10,809 nucleotides of DNA from Flavobacteriaceae bacterium (GTDB lineage: Bacteria > Bacteroidota > Bacteroidia > Flavobacteriales > Flavobacteriaceae). The notes beneath the pieces were generated by a model. It saw nothing but the letters and a program-made list of their open reading frames with translations. It ran no database searches and had not been told where the DNA came from. Positions 1 through 6,727 of this stretch are shown here, piece after piece (position 1 is the first letter of the stretch; every line of letters starts with the position of its first letter). The DNA is taken from assembly GCA_947377425.1 (NCBI GenBank), contig CANCFZ010000066.1:1-10809 (forward strand), written 5' to 3'. The position numbers were made by a program, and so were the translations under genes.

Positions 1-125
1 ACAATAAAACCCAACATCATCTGCTTGGCAGAATTCACCACTTTTAAATGTTTTACAATCTATTTGTTGTGAAAAACAATTAAATTGTAAAAGCATTAAA
101 AATATTAGAAATAGCTTTTTTTCAT
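1..125 (-). pseudogene. 5' end of a small secreted protein gene, frameshifted at the start (runs off left edge)
   Basis: I do not recognise a named family. Read on the minus strand from about 123 to the left edge, one frame is open and looks real: a basic start (KKLFLIFL), a hydrophobic stretch, a typical flavobacterial signal-peptidase site (CFSQQ) and then a Cys-containing mature part (IDCKTFKSGEF). The only well-placed ATG, at 125-123, is followed by seven A residues (122-116 on the minus strand) and lies in a different frame, which stops after six codons (MKKKSYF is broken by TAA after the sixth codon). One extra A, giving eight, would join ATG to the open frame as MKKKLFLIF. Translation could instead begin at an in-frame internal ATG near residue 10, but that would destroy the signal peptide. 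This is therefore a frameshifted gene, a phase-variable poly-A tract or a sequencing error. It lies 83 bp downstream of the 209-685 gene on the same strand. Confidence 0.55.
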
Positions 126-208
126 GGTTTTTGATAAATTTTGTGATTATAGCGGTATAATGTCTGTTTTCACACAATAAATTCTTATAATGTGTTGTGG
201 GATGTTTT

Positions 209-685
209 TTACCATTTGTAATCTTCTGGAGTTCTACCAGCAGCCAACCCAAGTACTTTACATTCTATGTTTTTATTTTTAAAAATTCTATATGTTTTTT
301 TTAAATCTTCCTTTTCTGAGGTTGGTAATGAAATTTTTGAATTATCATCAAAATAAAAATTTATATTGCTCATTGAATTCCTTTGTGAATAGGACATTAT
401 AACTTTTATTACATTATTAATTTCATATCTCTTTTTTGTTTTTTTTAGCTTATAGGCAATTTCAATTCCATTTTCACTAAAATCTATTCTATAGATGTTT
501 TTAATAGAAAAATTTAACAGTAAAGCTACTTCTAGTGTTATAATAACTATGTCTATAATTTTAGAGTATGTAGAGTCGAATTTTTCATTAATATACGCAC
601 CAAAAAAAATGTAATCAAAAGGAATTATTATCAATAAATAAAAAAGCAAAGCGGATAGATTGACGTTCTCTTTTATAATTCTCAT
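209..685 (-). CDS. Small membrane protein with N-terminal transmembrane pair and C-terminal PH-like beta domain
   Basis: This is a 158-residue hypothetical inner-membrane protein. Two hydrophobic segments (about residues 10-30 and 42-60) form a hairpin close to the N-terminus. The rest (about 66-145) alternates short strands and turns (YRIDFSENGIEI, RYEINNVIKV, INFYFDDNSKISL) and ends with a helix, as in the bacterial PH-like domains of YcxB/YdbS-type proteins. That assignment is by general pattern only; no catalytic motif is visible. ATG at 685 is the natural start because it immediately precedes the first hydrophobic segment. The gene is intact, although both same-strand neighbours are broken: the secreted-protein gene upstream ends 38 bp away, and the frameshifted one lies downstream. 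This suggests a former three-gene operon of accessory function. The role is unknown. Confidence 0.7.
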   Translation of the reverse strand: MRIIKENVNLSALLFYLLIIIPFDYIFFGAYINEKFDSTYSKIIDIVIITLEVALLLNFSIKNIYRIDFSENGIEIAYKLKKTKKRYEINNVIKVIMSYSQRNSMSNINFYFDDNSKISLPTSEKEDLKKTYRIFKNKNIECKVLGLAAGRTPEDYKW

Positions 686-723
686 AGTTTTTTTGATTTA
701 AAATATCAGTTAACATGCTTTTT

Positions 724-1242
724 TTATTCAACAACAAGTTTCTTTTGTTTTGCTTTATCAAGGTTTAGCAATTTGCCTACTGCTTCCAAATAATTTTCAC
801 ATTCTTCAACTGTATTGCCTTTAAAATTATTGAAGCAGGAAATTATATTTAAATATTCTTTTGGGGAGTTGGTAGAACAATTTTGTCTATTCTCATTGAA
901 TGTTGTCTTTTCAACAGCTTTATTTTTAGTGAAAATTTGAATGACAATCATCATTAATCCATTTGGATCTTTTGATAATTCATAAACATAACTGTCTTTT
1001 ATGATATCATCAATTTTAAAAATAGTTTTGTCTATATTACAGCATTTTGAGTCTAAAATGGTACTATCAATAACAATTATTTTTTTTAAGGTTTCGTCGT
1101 ATGTTATGTTGCATTTAAAGTTTACAACATCCTTATAACTTCTATCTTATTCTATTAATCTAATTAATTTTTCTTTTTCTGATGTTTGAGAATACATCAG
1201 AATTGACAATAGTAATAAAAGTAAAGATATAATTTTTTTCAT
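724..1242 (-). pseudogene. Secreted small protein gene interrupted by an in-frame TAA codon
   Basis: ATG at 1242 begins a clean signal peptide (MKKIISLLLLLLSILMYSQ, cleavage after SQ). The same frame then runs for 172 codons to a TAA at 724-726, broken only at codon 32 by TAA (1149-1147), within the context LIE-stop-DRSYKD. Both sides of the stop read as ordinary protein: the downstream part contains CNITYDETLKKIIVID and a C-terminal helical part (EECENYLEAVGKLLNL). The mature region has several cysteines, consistent with an exported protein. The shorter frame starting at the two ATGs near 954 is only the tail of this gene. One substitution, for example from GAA, CAA or AAA, would explain the stop. 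It may be a pseudogene, a sequencing error or, much less likely, readthrough. A possible promoter (-7 at 1269-1276) lies upstream. The function is unknown. Confidence 0.7.
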
Positions 1243-1268
1243 TTTTTTATATAGTTTTAAAGTACCTG

Positions 1269-1299
1269 CAAACTTTTAAATTGATACTCTATCACTCAA
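1269..1299 (-). promoter_or_regulatory. Possible weak promoter of the interrupted secreted protein gene
   Basis: On the minus strand a TTG (1297-1299) is followed after 20 bases by AAAGTTTG (1269-1276), one mismatch from the Bacteroidota -7 consensus TAnnTTTG. It lies about 27 bp upstream of the ATG at 1242. The mismatch keeps confidence low. Confidence 0.3.
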
Positions 1300-1435
1300 T
1301 AACTCTAAACTGCTATTAGCTTTATAACAAATCTAACAAAAAAACCACATCCTTACGATGAGATTTTGGTTTTATTTTGGTTGTGGGCTATCAGCACTCA
1401 AAACAACAATTATAGAGATTTCTTTAATTTTTCTT

Positions 1436-1457
1436 ACCTGCTTGTCGGCAGACAGGT
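1436..1457. repeat. Short GC-richer palindromic element
   Basis: The 22-nt segment ACCTGCTTGT-CGGCAGACAG-GT folds on itself: every pair from the outer A-T to the central C-G forms, counting two G-T wobbles, except one C-A mismatch. It is conspicuously GC-rich against its surroundings. From memory, palindromes of the CCTGCCTGCCGGCAGGCAGG kind are scattered between genes in Flavobacterium genomes; this copy looks like a diverged member. No function is known to me. Confidence 0.55.
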
Positions 1458-1492
1458 CTGTGTTCCAAATATCTCCATCAACTAAAATCAAA

Positions 1493-1529
1493 ATCCGCGT
1501 CAATCCGTTTCATCCGTTTCATCCGCGTT
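1493..1529. repeat. Tandem 9-bp repeat, four copies
   Basis: Four units follow each other: ATCCGCGTC, (A) ATCCGTTTC, ATCCGTTTC, ATCCGCGTT. The consensus is ATCCG(C/T)(G/T)T(C/T), with one extra A after the first unit. The outer copies carry CG and the inner ones TT, so the array is itself roughly symmetrical. Similar 'ATCCGTGTxAATCCGT' intergenic strings occur in many Bacteroidota genomes to my recollection, which would make this a dispersed repeat rather than a locus-specific one. Confidence 0.6.
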
Positions 1530-1604
1530 CCAAAAAACTTCTGTTCCTTTTGTGGTTAATTATTACAAAACGACATAAAAAGTAATCTATTGCAAAGCAG
1601 TTTT

Positions 1605-2333
1605 CTAATAAAAATCCTTTCCTCTTCTTACTCTAGACACCACCATAGGGCCCGTTAAAACCGAACGCAGTGGTGGCACTTTACTTCCTTTAAAAGTATA
1701 TTTATAATTGTCTTCACTACGATGAGCTTTGGCAATCAGGCTTCTGTCTACCCACACTTGTGTTGTTTTATGCAGCGTATCATAATAGTAGTCCCGTTCA
1801 ATATTTACATAGCCTTTGGTTTGTTGTTCATCCAATACAGGAATGCTAAACAACAGGGCTTTAGGTGTAACGCTGTCTAATTTTAAATTGACATAATGCT
1901 GATTATAATCAAAACATTGGTAATAATCCTCCGCTTTAGGATTGTTTATGAATTGGGTTTGTAGTTCTTGATCGCGTTGTTCTGCTCTATAGCTCATGTA
2001 TTTTTCAAAAAGAAATAATAGACCAGCTCCTGCTAGAAATAAGGCAATCAAAACAAAAAACAAGTAGGATTTTAAATGATTGTACCAAGGATTTTTAACG
2101 ACAATCTTTTTTTCTTTAATAAGTCCTTGCTGGTAACGGTTCAAATGGAAGTGTTTGCCATTGTTTACAATCACCCAGCGTTTAGAAGTACCAAAAATGG
2201 GAATATAACAAAAATGAAAATAGACTTGTCGGTATTGAATTTTAGTCTTGCCTTCAATCAATTCAGTCAAATCTAACTCTGCAGAAGTAAATTCTTTTAC
2301 TTTAAAACTACCAGTTCCTAGTACTATATACAT
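1605..2333 (-). CDS. Single-pass membrane protein of unknown function
   Basis: This 242-residue protein has a cytoplasmic-looking N-terminal part (residues 1-85), one clear transmembrane segment (about 88-109, rich in Leu, Phe, Ala and Ile) and a C-terminal soluble part (110-242) that is probably extracytoplasmic. The start MYIVLGTGSFKVKEF and the later YIPIFGTSKRWVIVNNGKHFHL resemble short bacterial proteins that begin with a zinc-ribbon module followed by an 'F.IP.FP..K' segment. The expected CxxC pairs are absent here, so a metal site is not supported. The C-terminal part (KGYVNIERDYYYDTLHKT, VWVDRSLIAKAH) suggests beta structure but I recognise no family. A TATATTTG box (2363-2370) sits about 30 bp upstream of the ATG, indicating its own promoter. 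No clear terminator was found downstream. Confidence 0.75.
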   Translation of the reverse strand: MYIVLGTGSFKVKEFTSAELDLTELIEGKTKIQYRQVYFHFCYIPIFGTSKRWVIVNNGKHFHLNRYQQGLIKEKKIVVKNPWYNHLKSYLFFVLIALFLAGAGLLFLFEKYMSYRAEQRDQELQTQFINNPKAEDYYQCFDYNQHYVNLKLDSVTPKALLFSIPVLDEQQTKGYVNIERDYYYDTLHKTTQVWVDRSLIAKAHRSEDNYKYTFKGSKVPPLRSVLTGPMVVSRVRRGKDFY

Positions 2334-2362
2334 AATGTTATTTTTTTACTAAAGAGGAAAAA

Positions 2363-2370
2363 CAAATATA
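2363..2370 (-). promoter_or_regulatory. Promoter -7 box of the 1605-2333 gene
   Basis: TATATTTG on the minus strand matches the Bacteroidota -7 consensus TAnnTTTG exactly and lies about 30 bp upstream of the ATG at 2333. No convincing TTG element is seen 17-23 bp further upstream. It lies between this gene and the stop of the upstream serine hydrolase, so the two can be transcribed separately. Confidence 0.5.
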
Positions 2371-2413
2371 TAAAAAATTGTCACTATGCCACTTAACCTG
2401 GCTTTTTATAAAA

Positions 2414-3610
2414 TTATTCCTCTTTATCATCAACCGATTTAAAAGGATAATCTCCAAATATTGGAGCTAGTTTTTTAGTTTGATAGGTTTTATGAGTGTA
2501 CTTATTAGAGATAACAAACATGGTTACTTTCTCTTTTTTCATATTGATAAAACAAGACGTATTGCCGTGCCACCAACCGTTATGATAGTAAAAAGGTTCG
2601 CCTTTGTCAAATTCTAAAATTCTAATTCCTAAACCATAATTTCTTTCACCTTTCTTCTCATAACTATATCCTTTATATACTTTTTGCAACAATTCAGGAT
2701 TTAGAAAGTAAGGCGCATAACGTGCTTTGTCAAACTTTAATAAATCTCTCGGAGTAGAGTAGATGTTCTTATCGCCATAAATTCCATCAAGATATTCAAC
2801 CGCCAAATCCATGTTGCCTTTATAAGAAAGCGACACGTTGCCTTTGTGTTTGGCTGTTTCATATACAAAAGTGTGCGTCATACCAAGTGGTTTAAAAATC
2901 ATCTCTTGCATAGCTTCGGGATATTTTAATTTGGTCACTTTTTCAATAATTAACGCCAACATGGCATAGTTGGTATTGCAATATCCAAAACGAGTATCTG
3001 TTTTAGACTCCAACGGAATATTGTAATCTTTCATTACCGTAACAATATCTTCGTTGGTCAATTCTTTTTTAGTATCCCAAACACCGGTATTGTAGGTAAA
3101 ATAGGCATAGTTCTTCATGCCGCTTCTGTGGTTTAAAAGCGTTTGAACTGTCACCTCAGGATAAGGAAAATTAGGAAGAAACTCAGTAACCTTTTGTTCT
3201 ATTTTTATCTTGTTGGCATCAATCAGCATCAACACTGCCGTTGCGGTCAATACCTTACTTACAGACGCAATGTGCAAAGGCGTATCTTTAGTAATGTTTT
3301 CGCCTTTATTTTTATTAGCAAAACCTTTGTAATTCTCATAAATAATCTGCCCATTTTGAGCCACCAAGAAACTCACATTGTCGTTTTCATTCCACACCTT
3401 ATCAAAGAAATGCGCTACTTTTTGTTTTTTCTCATTGACATAAGCAGCTGTTAACTGCGGCATTTCTTCTTGCAACGGTTGCATAACAGGCAATCCGCTT
3501 TTGTTTATTTTAACCACACCTTCAGCCGTCTTCTTTTCTTTAGTGCAAGAAACTACAAAAACGCTTAAACAAAGGAGGGTTGTACTATATAGAGATAAAT
3601 ATCGTTTCAT
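2414..3610 (-). CDS. Lipoprotein serine hydrolase of the class C beta-lactamase / penicillin-binding family
   Basis: A 398-residue protein of the beta-lactamase-related serine hydrolase family (PF00144: AmpC-like enzymes, D-Ala-D-Ala peptidases, esterases). The active-site SxxK is SVSK (Ser116, Lys119), the YxN motif is YCN (Tyr210, Asn212), and a third motif HNG (343-345) stands where beta-lactamases have KTG. The family-typical LLNHRSGM (158-165) and IYSTPRDLLKF (283-293) are present. Residues 1-22 form a lipoprotein signal with a VVSC lipobox (Cys22), so the enzyme is probably anchored in the envelope. HNG instead of KTG argues for an esterase or peptidase rather than an antibiotic-hydrolysing beta-lactamase; the substrate cannot be told. 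I chose ATG 3610 over the longer start at 3652 because MKRYLSLYS begins the signal peptide and the promoter box (3632-3639) lies between the two ATGs. Confidence 0.88.
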   Translation of the reverse strand: MKRYLSLYSTTLLCLSVFVVSCTKEKKTAEGVVKINKSGLPVMQPLQEEMPQLTAAYVNEKKQKVAHFFDKVWNENDNVSFLVAQNGQIIYENYKGFANKNKGENITKDTPLHIASVSKVLTATAVLMLIDANKIKIEQKVTEFLPNFPYPEVTVQTLLNHRSGMKNYAYFTYNTGVWDTKKELTNEDIVTVMKDYNIPLESKTDTRFGYCNTNYAMLALIIEKVTKLKYPEAMQEMIFKPLGMTHTFVYETAKHKGNVSLSYKGNMDLAVEYLDGIYGDKNIYSTPRDLLKFDKARYAPYFLNPELLQKVYKGYSYEKKGERNYGLGIRILEFDKGEPFYYHNGWWHGNTSCFINMKKEKVTMFVISNKYTHKTYQTKKLAPIFGDYPFKSVDDKEE

Positions 3611-3631
3611 TAATTTAGAAAAATTGGAAAG

Positions 3632-3639
3632 CAAATATA
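3632..3639 (-). promoter_or_regulatory. Promoter -7 box of the serine hydrolase gene
   Basis: TATATTTG on the minus strand exactly matches TAnnTTTG and ends 21 bp before the ATG at 3610. This gives a leader of about 15 nt. It decides the start codon: the alternative ATG at 3652 would lie upstream of the promoter. The -33 element is weak. Confidence 0.55.
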
Positions 3640-3791
3640 ACCAAACGACCAAGCTAAAAACATTCTTTTGCAGAAAGGTATCAACATGTTTTTCACAATT
3701 TGAAGGTGTAAAATGTCAAGTGGTTGTTTTTCAGTAAATAGAATAAAAGGTGTTTTTTTATTGAAGATTAAACGACTTCTTAATAAAAAGC

Positions 3792-3822
3792 TTTGAAAAC
3801 GATTTCGTTAATGGTATTTTTG
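3792..3822 (+). promoter_or_regulatory. Promoter of the dehydrogenase gene (-33 and -7 boxes)
   Basis: TTTG (3792-3795), a 19-bp spacer and TATTTTTG (3815-3822) fit the Bacteroidota promoter pattern TTG-N17-23-TAnnTTTG. The -7 box ends 22 bp before the ATG at 3845, giving a short leader of about 15 nt. Confidence 0.65.
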
Positions 3823-3844
3823 CATCACAAACAAAAAGAAGACC

Positions 3845-5047
3845 ATGAGATTTGGAGTTATAAAAGAAAGAAAAACACCACCGGATAGAAGAGTAGTTTT
3901 TACACCCGAAGAATTAGTACGATTACAAGCAGAACATAAAGATGCCATAGTAAAAGTTGAATCATCAGACATACGTGTTTTTACAGACCAACAATACAGC
4001 GATTTAGGAATAGAAGTTGCCACAGACATGAGTGATTGTGATGTGCTTTTTGGAGTAAAAGAAGTTCCTGTTGATGCCTTAATTCCAAATAAGAAATACT
4101 TTTTCTTTTCCCATACTATTAAATTTCAACCTTATAATAGAAAGTTGCTTCAAGCAATTTTAGAGAAAAACATTGAGTTATTTGATCATGAAACTATAGT
4201 AGATACCAACCATAAACGATTGATAGGTTTTGGTCGTTATGCTGGTATTGTAGGCGCCTACAATGGTTTTAGAGCTTTCGGAATTAAATATGATTTGTTT
4301 AATTTACCCAAAGCAGAAACACTTAGGAACAAAGAAGATTTAATTGAGCGTTTAAAAAGACCAGTGCTTCCTAACATCAAAATTGTACTTACTGGTTTTG
4401 GTAAAGTAGGAATGGGAGCAAAAGAAATGTTGGACGGAATGAAAGTTAAAGAAGTTTCGGTTGCCGATTTTCTTAGCAAGAATTTCTCATCACCTGTTTA
4501 CACACACATTGATGTTTTAGAGTACAACAAACGATTGGATGGAAAAGTAGTAGACAATAAAGACTTCTATCAAAATCCAAAAGAATACATCTCTGACTTT
4601 GCACGCTTTTCAGAAGTAGCCGATATCTATATGGCAGGACACTTTCATGGAAACGGAGCACCGGATATTCTAACACGAGAGATGTTGCAATCTCCAAAAA
4701 ATAAAATTCAAGTAGTTGCCGATATCTCTTGCGATGTTGATGGACCAATTGCCTGTACGATAAAAGCATCAACCATTGCCGAGCCGTTCTTTGGTTATTT
4801 ACCAAGCGAACATAAAGAAGTGTCTTATACACATCCGGGTTCTATTATGGTGATGTCTGTAGATAATTTACCATGCGAATTGCCTAAAGATGCCAGTGAA
4901 GGTTTTGGAGAAATGTTTATGAAACATGTAATCCCTGCATTCTTCAACGGCGATAAAGACGGAATCCTACAAAGGGCAAAAATGACGGAAAACGGAAAAC
5001 TCACTGAGCGTTTTCAATACCTACAAAGTTATGTTGAAGAAAAATAG
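3845..5047 (+). CDS. NAD(P)-dependent oxidoreductase of the alanine / saccharopine dehydrogenase family
   Basis: This 400-residue protein has the two-domain layout of the AlaDH/PNT family. Residues 1-135 form the substrate domain, beginning RFGVIKERKTPPDRRVVFTP. They carry the two catalytic positions known in alanine dehydrogenase and yeast saccharopine dehydrogenase: Lys72 in LFGVKEVP and His90 in FFFSHT. The dinucleotide-binding loop is TGFGKVGMG (183-191), and VVADISCDVDGPIAC (290-304) matches the 'D.SCD' segment near the nicotinamide site. The motif set, including RLIGFGRYAGIVGAYNG, looks closer to lysine-forming saccharopine dehydrogenase (Lys1 type) than to ordinary bacterial alanine dehydrogenase. 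Annotators label flavobacterial members either way, and the true substrate (alanine, saccharopine or another amino-acid adduct) is not proven. The gene stands alone, with its own promoter (3792-3822) and a terminator (5079-5116). Confidence 0.85.
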   Translation: MRFGVIKERKTPPDRRVVFTPEELVRLQAEHKDAIVKVESSDIRVFTDQQYSDLGIEVATDMSDCDVLFGVKEVPVDALIPNKKYFFFSHTIKFQPYNRKLLQAILEKNIELFDHETIVDTNHKRLIGFGRYAGIVGAYNGFRAFGIKYDLFNLPKAETLRNKEDLIERLKRPVLPNIKIVLTGFGKVGMGAKEMLDGMKVKEVSVADFLSKNFSSPVYTHIDVLEYNKRLDGKVVDNKDFYQNPKEYISDFARFSEVADIYMAGHFHGNGAPDILTREMLQSPKNKIQVVADISCDVDGPIACTIKASTIAEPFFGYLPSEHKEVSYTHPGSIMVMSVDNLPCELPKDASEGFGEMFMKHVIPAFFNGDKDGILQRAKMTENGKLTERFQYLQSYVEEK

Positions 5048-5078
5048 TACTTCGTAGAATTAAATGACTTCAATTATA

Positions 5079-5116
5079 AAAATCTCGAATGCATAACGTA
5101 ATTGGGATTTTTTTTT
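5079..5116 (+). terminator. Rho-independent terminator of the dehydrogenase gene
   Basis: AAAATCTCGAAT (5079-5090) pairs with ATTGGGATTTT (5101-5111), with one G-T wobble and one bulged G. The loop is about 10 nt and a run of nine T residues follows (5108-5116). It lies 31 bp after the stop codon. Confidence 0.7.
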
Positions 5117-5191
5117 AAACTAGGTCTTGTCCTGAAATTGCGGTACACAAAAAGTATATTTATAGAAAACTCTAATACATTTTAAATTGAC

Positions 5192-5221
5192 ATTGCTATT
5201 GTGATTTAATTCGTAAATTTG
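5192..5221 (+). promoter_or_regulatory. Promoter of lpd (-33 and -7 boxes)
   Basis: ATTG (5192-5195), an 18-bp spacer and TAAATTTG (5214-5221) match TTG-N17-23-TAnnTTTG. The -7 box ends 36 bp before the lpd ATG at 5258. Between the preceding terminator (5116) and this promoter there is no gene. Confidence 0.6.
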
Positions 5222-5257
5222 TGCAACTTTTTATAAAAACACACAAATCAATATAAT

Positions 5258-6661
5258 ATGAGTTCATTTGACGTAGTCATCATAGGTTCGGGACCAGGCG
5301 GATATGTTTCAGCTATTCGTTGTGCCCAATTAGGTTTCAAAACCGCAATCATAGAAAAATATTCAACTCTTGGTGGAACATGCCTTAATGTAGGTTGTAT
5401 TCCATCAAAAGCATTATTAGCTTCTTCACATCATTATGAAGAATTACAGCATTTTGCCGATCACGGAATTGAAGTTTCGGGTAAAGTAAAAGTGAATTTA
5501 GAAAAAATGATTGCTCGCAAACAAGCAGTTGTTGACCAAACTAGTGGTGGAGTTAAATTCTTAATGGATAAAAATAAAGTTACTGTTTTTGAAGGATTAG
5601 GTTCTTTTGAAGATGCAACTCATGTAAAAGTTTCAAAATCAGATGGAACTTCAGAAGTTTTAGAAGCTAAAAATATCATCATTGCTACAGGTTCAAAACC
5701 GTCAAATCTTCCTTTTATTAAATTAGATAAAGAGCGAATTATAACATCTACAGAAGCGTTGAAATTACCAGAAGTTCCTAAACATTTAGTTATTATTGGT
5801 GGTGGTGTTATCGGAATTGAATTGGGACAAGTGTATTTACGTTTGGGTGCACAAGTTTCTGTGGTTGAATATTTAGATAGAATTATCCCAGGAATGGATG
5901 CGGGTTTGTCTAAAGAATTGACTAAAGTGCTGAAAAAACAAGGAATGAAATTCTATACTTCTCACAAAGTAAAATCGGTGGAACGTAAAGGAAAAACAGT
6001 TACAATTCAAGCAGATAACGCAAAAGGAGAAACGGTTTCTCTTGAAGGCGATTATTGTTTAGTTGCTGTTGGTCGTCGTCCCTACACAGACGGATTGAAT
6101 GCTGATAAAGCAGGAGTGAAGTTGACAGAAAGAGGAATGGTAGAGGTAAATGATCATTTACAAACAAATGTTCCTAATATTTATGCGATTGGTGATGTCG
6201 TTCGTGGCGCAATGTTAGCACACAAAGCCGAAGAAGAAGGAACAATGGTTGCAGAAATCTTAGCTGGACAAAAACCACATATTGATTATAATTTAATTCC
6301 CGGAGTAGTTTATACTTGGCCAGAAGTCGCAGCTGTTGGAAAGACAGAAGAGCAATTAAAAACTGACGGAATCGAATACAAAGCTGGAAGTTTCCCATTC
6401 AAAGCATTAGGAAGAGCTCGCGCTGGTGGTGATTTAGACGGATTTGTAAAAATTCTAGCCGATGCAAAAACCGATGAAGTTTTAGGCGTTCACATGATTG
6501 GTGCTCGTTGTGCCGACTTAATTGCAGAAGCCGTAACAGCAATGGAATTTAGAGCTAGTGCCGAAGATATTTCAAGAATGAGTCATGCACATCCAACATT
6601 TGCGGAAGCAATTAAAGAAGCAGCTTTGGCCGCAACTGATAATAGAGCGTTGCATGTTTAA
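5258..6661 (+). CDS. lpdA: Dihydrolipoyl dehydrogenase (E3)
   Basis: This 467-residue flavoprotein reoxidises dihydrolipoamide with NAD+ in the pyruvate, 2-oxoglutarate and branched-chain 2-oxoacid dehydrogenase complexes and in the glycine cleavage system. The FAD-binding loop is GSGPGG (10-15). The redox disulfide is Cys42/Cys47 in GGTCLNVGCIPSK. The NAD-binding loop is GGGVIG (181-186), and the second FAD-contacting segment is YAIGDVVRGAMLAHKAEEEG (309-328). The dimerisation domain ends with the catalytic His445-Glu450 pair in HAHPTFAEA. All diagnostic residues and the length agree with a functional enzyme. The gene is not next to E1 or E2 genes, so this E3 is encoded away from any complex it serves, which is common in Bacteroidota. 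It has its own promoter and a strong terminator, so it is monocistronic. Confidence 0.97.
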   Translation: MSSFDVVIIGSGPGGYVSAIRCAQLGFKTAIIEKYSTLGGTCLNVGCIPSKALLASSHHYEELQHFADHGIEVSGKVKVNLEKMIARKQAVVDQTSGGVKFLMDKNKVTVFEGLGSFEDATHVKVSKSDGTSEVLEAKNIIIATGSKPSNLPFIKLDKERIITSTEALKLPEVPKHLVIIGGGVIGIELGQVYLRLGAQVSVVEYLDRIIPGMDAGLSKELTKVLKKQGMKFYTSHKVKSVERKGKTVTIQADNAKGETVSLEGDYCLVAVGRRPYTDGLNADKAGVKLTERGMVEVNDHLQTNVPNIYAIGDVVRGAMLAHKAEEEGTMVAEILAGQKPHIDYNLIPGVVYTWPEVAAVGKTEEQLKTDGIEYKAGSFPFKALGRARAGGDLDGFVKILADAKTDEVLGVHMIGARCADLIAEAVTAMEFRASAEDISRMSHAHPTFAEAIKEAALAATDNRALHV

Positions 6662-6687
6662 GTAAAATAATTATTTTAATTCTATAC

Positions 6688-6724
6688 AAACCTGACAAGA
6701 TATCGAATCTTGTCAGGTTTTTTT
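6688..6724 (+). terminator. Strong rho-independent terminator of lpd
   Basis: A perfect 14-bp stem (6688-6701 with 6707-6720; core CCTGACAAGAT/ATCTTGTCAGG) has a 5-nt loop and ends in a run of seven T residues (6718-6724). It stops 3 bp before the stop codon of the convergent DoxX gene. In the reverse direction no T-run follows, so it serves mainly lpd. Confidence 0.92.
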
Positions 6725-6727
6725 AAA

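Larger units (their letters stand above)
1243..1604. other. Gene-free stretch with two repeat-like elements
   Basis: I see no credible gene here. A 75-codon open frame on the plus strand (1358-1585) has no family signal and runs straight across both repeat elements, so I regard it as chance. The stretch contains a 22-nt imperfect palindrome (1436-1457) and a 9-bp tandem repeat (1493-1529), listed separately. It separates the minus-strand accessory genes from the 1605-2333 gene, also on the minus strand. Confidence 0.6.

Noticed and set aside
1358..1585. 75-codon open frame on the plus strand
   Set aside because: It runs through a palindrome and a tandem repeat, has no family signal, and yields low-quality sequence such as PFHPFHPRSKK from the repeat.
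2376..2405. GCCACTTAACCTGGC hairpin after the serine hydrolase gene as a terminator
   Set aside because: The stem is only four base pairs and the T-run on the minus strand is some distance away; too weak to call.
3611..3652. Upstream ATG giving a longer serine hydrolase (412 residues)
   Set aside because: The extension would place 14 residues before a perfect lipoprotein signal, and the promoter -7 box lies inside it.
5117..5150. CTAGGTCTTGTCCTGAAATT, thought possibly to be an insertion-sequence end
   Set aside because: I found no matching inverted copy and no transposase fragment nearby; the resemblance is only an impression.
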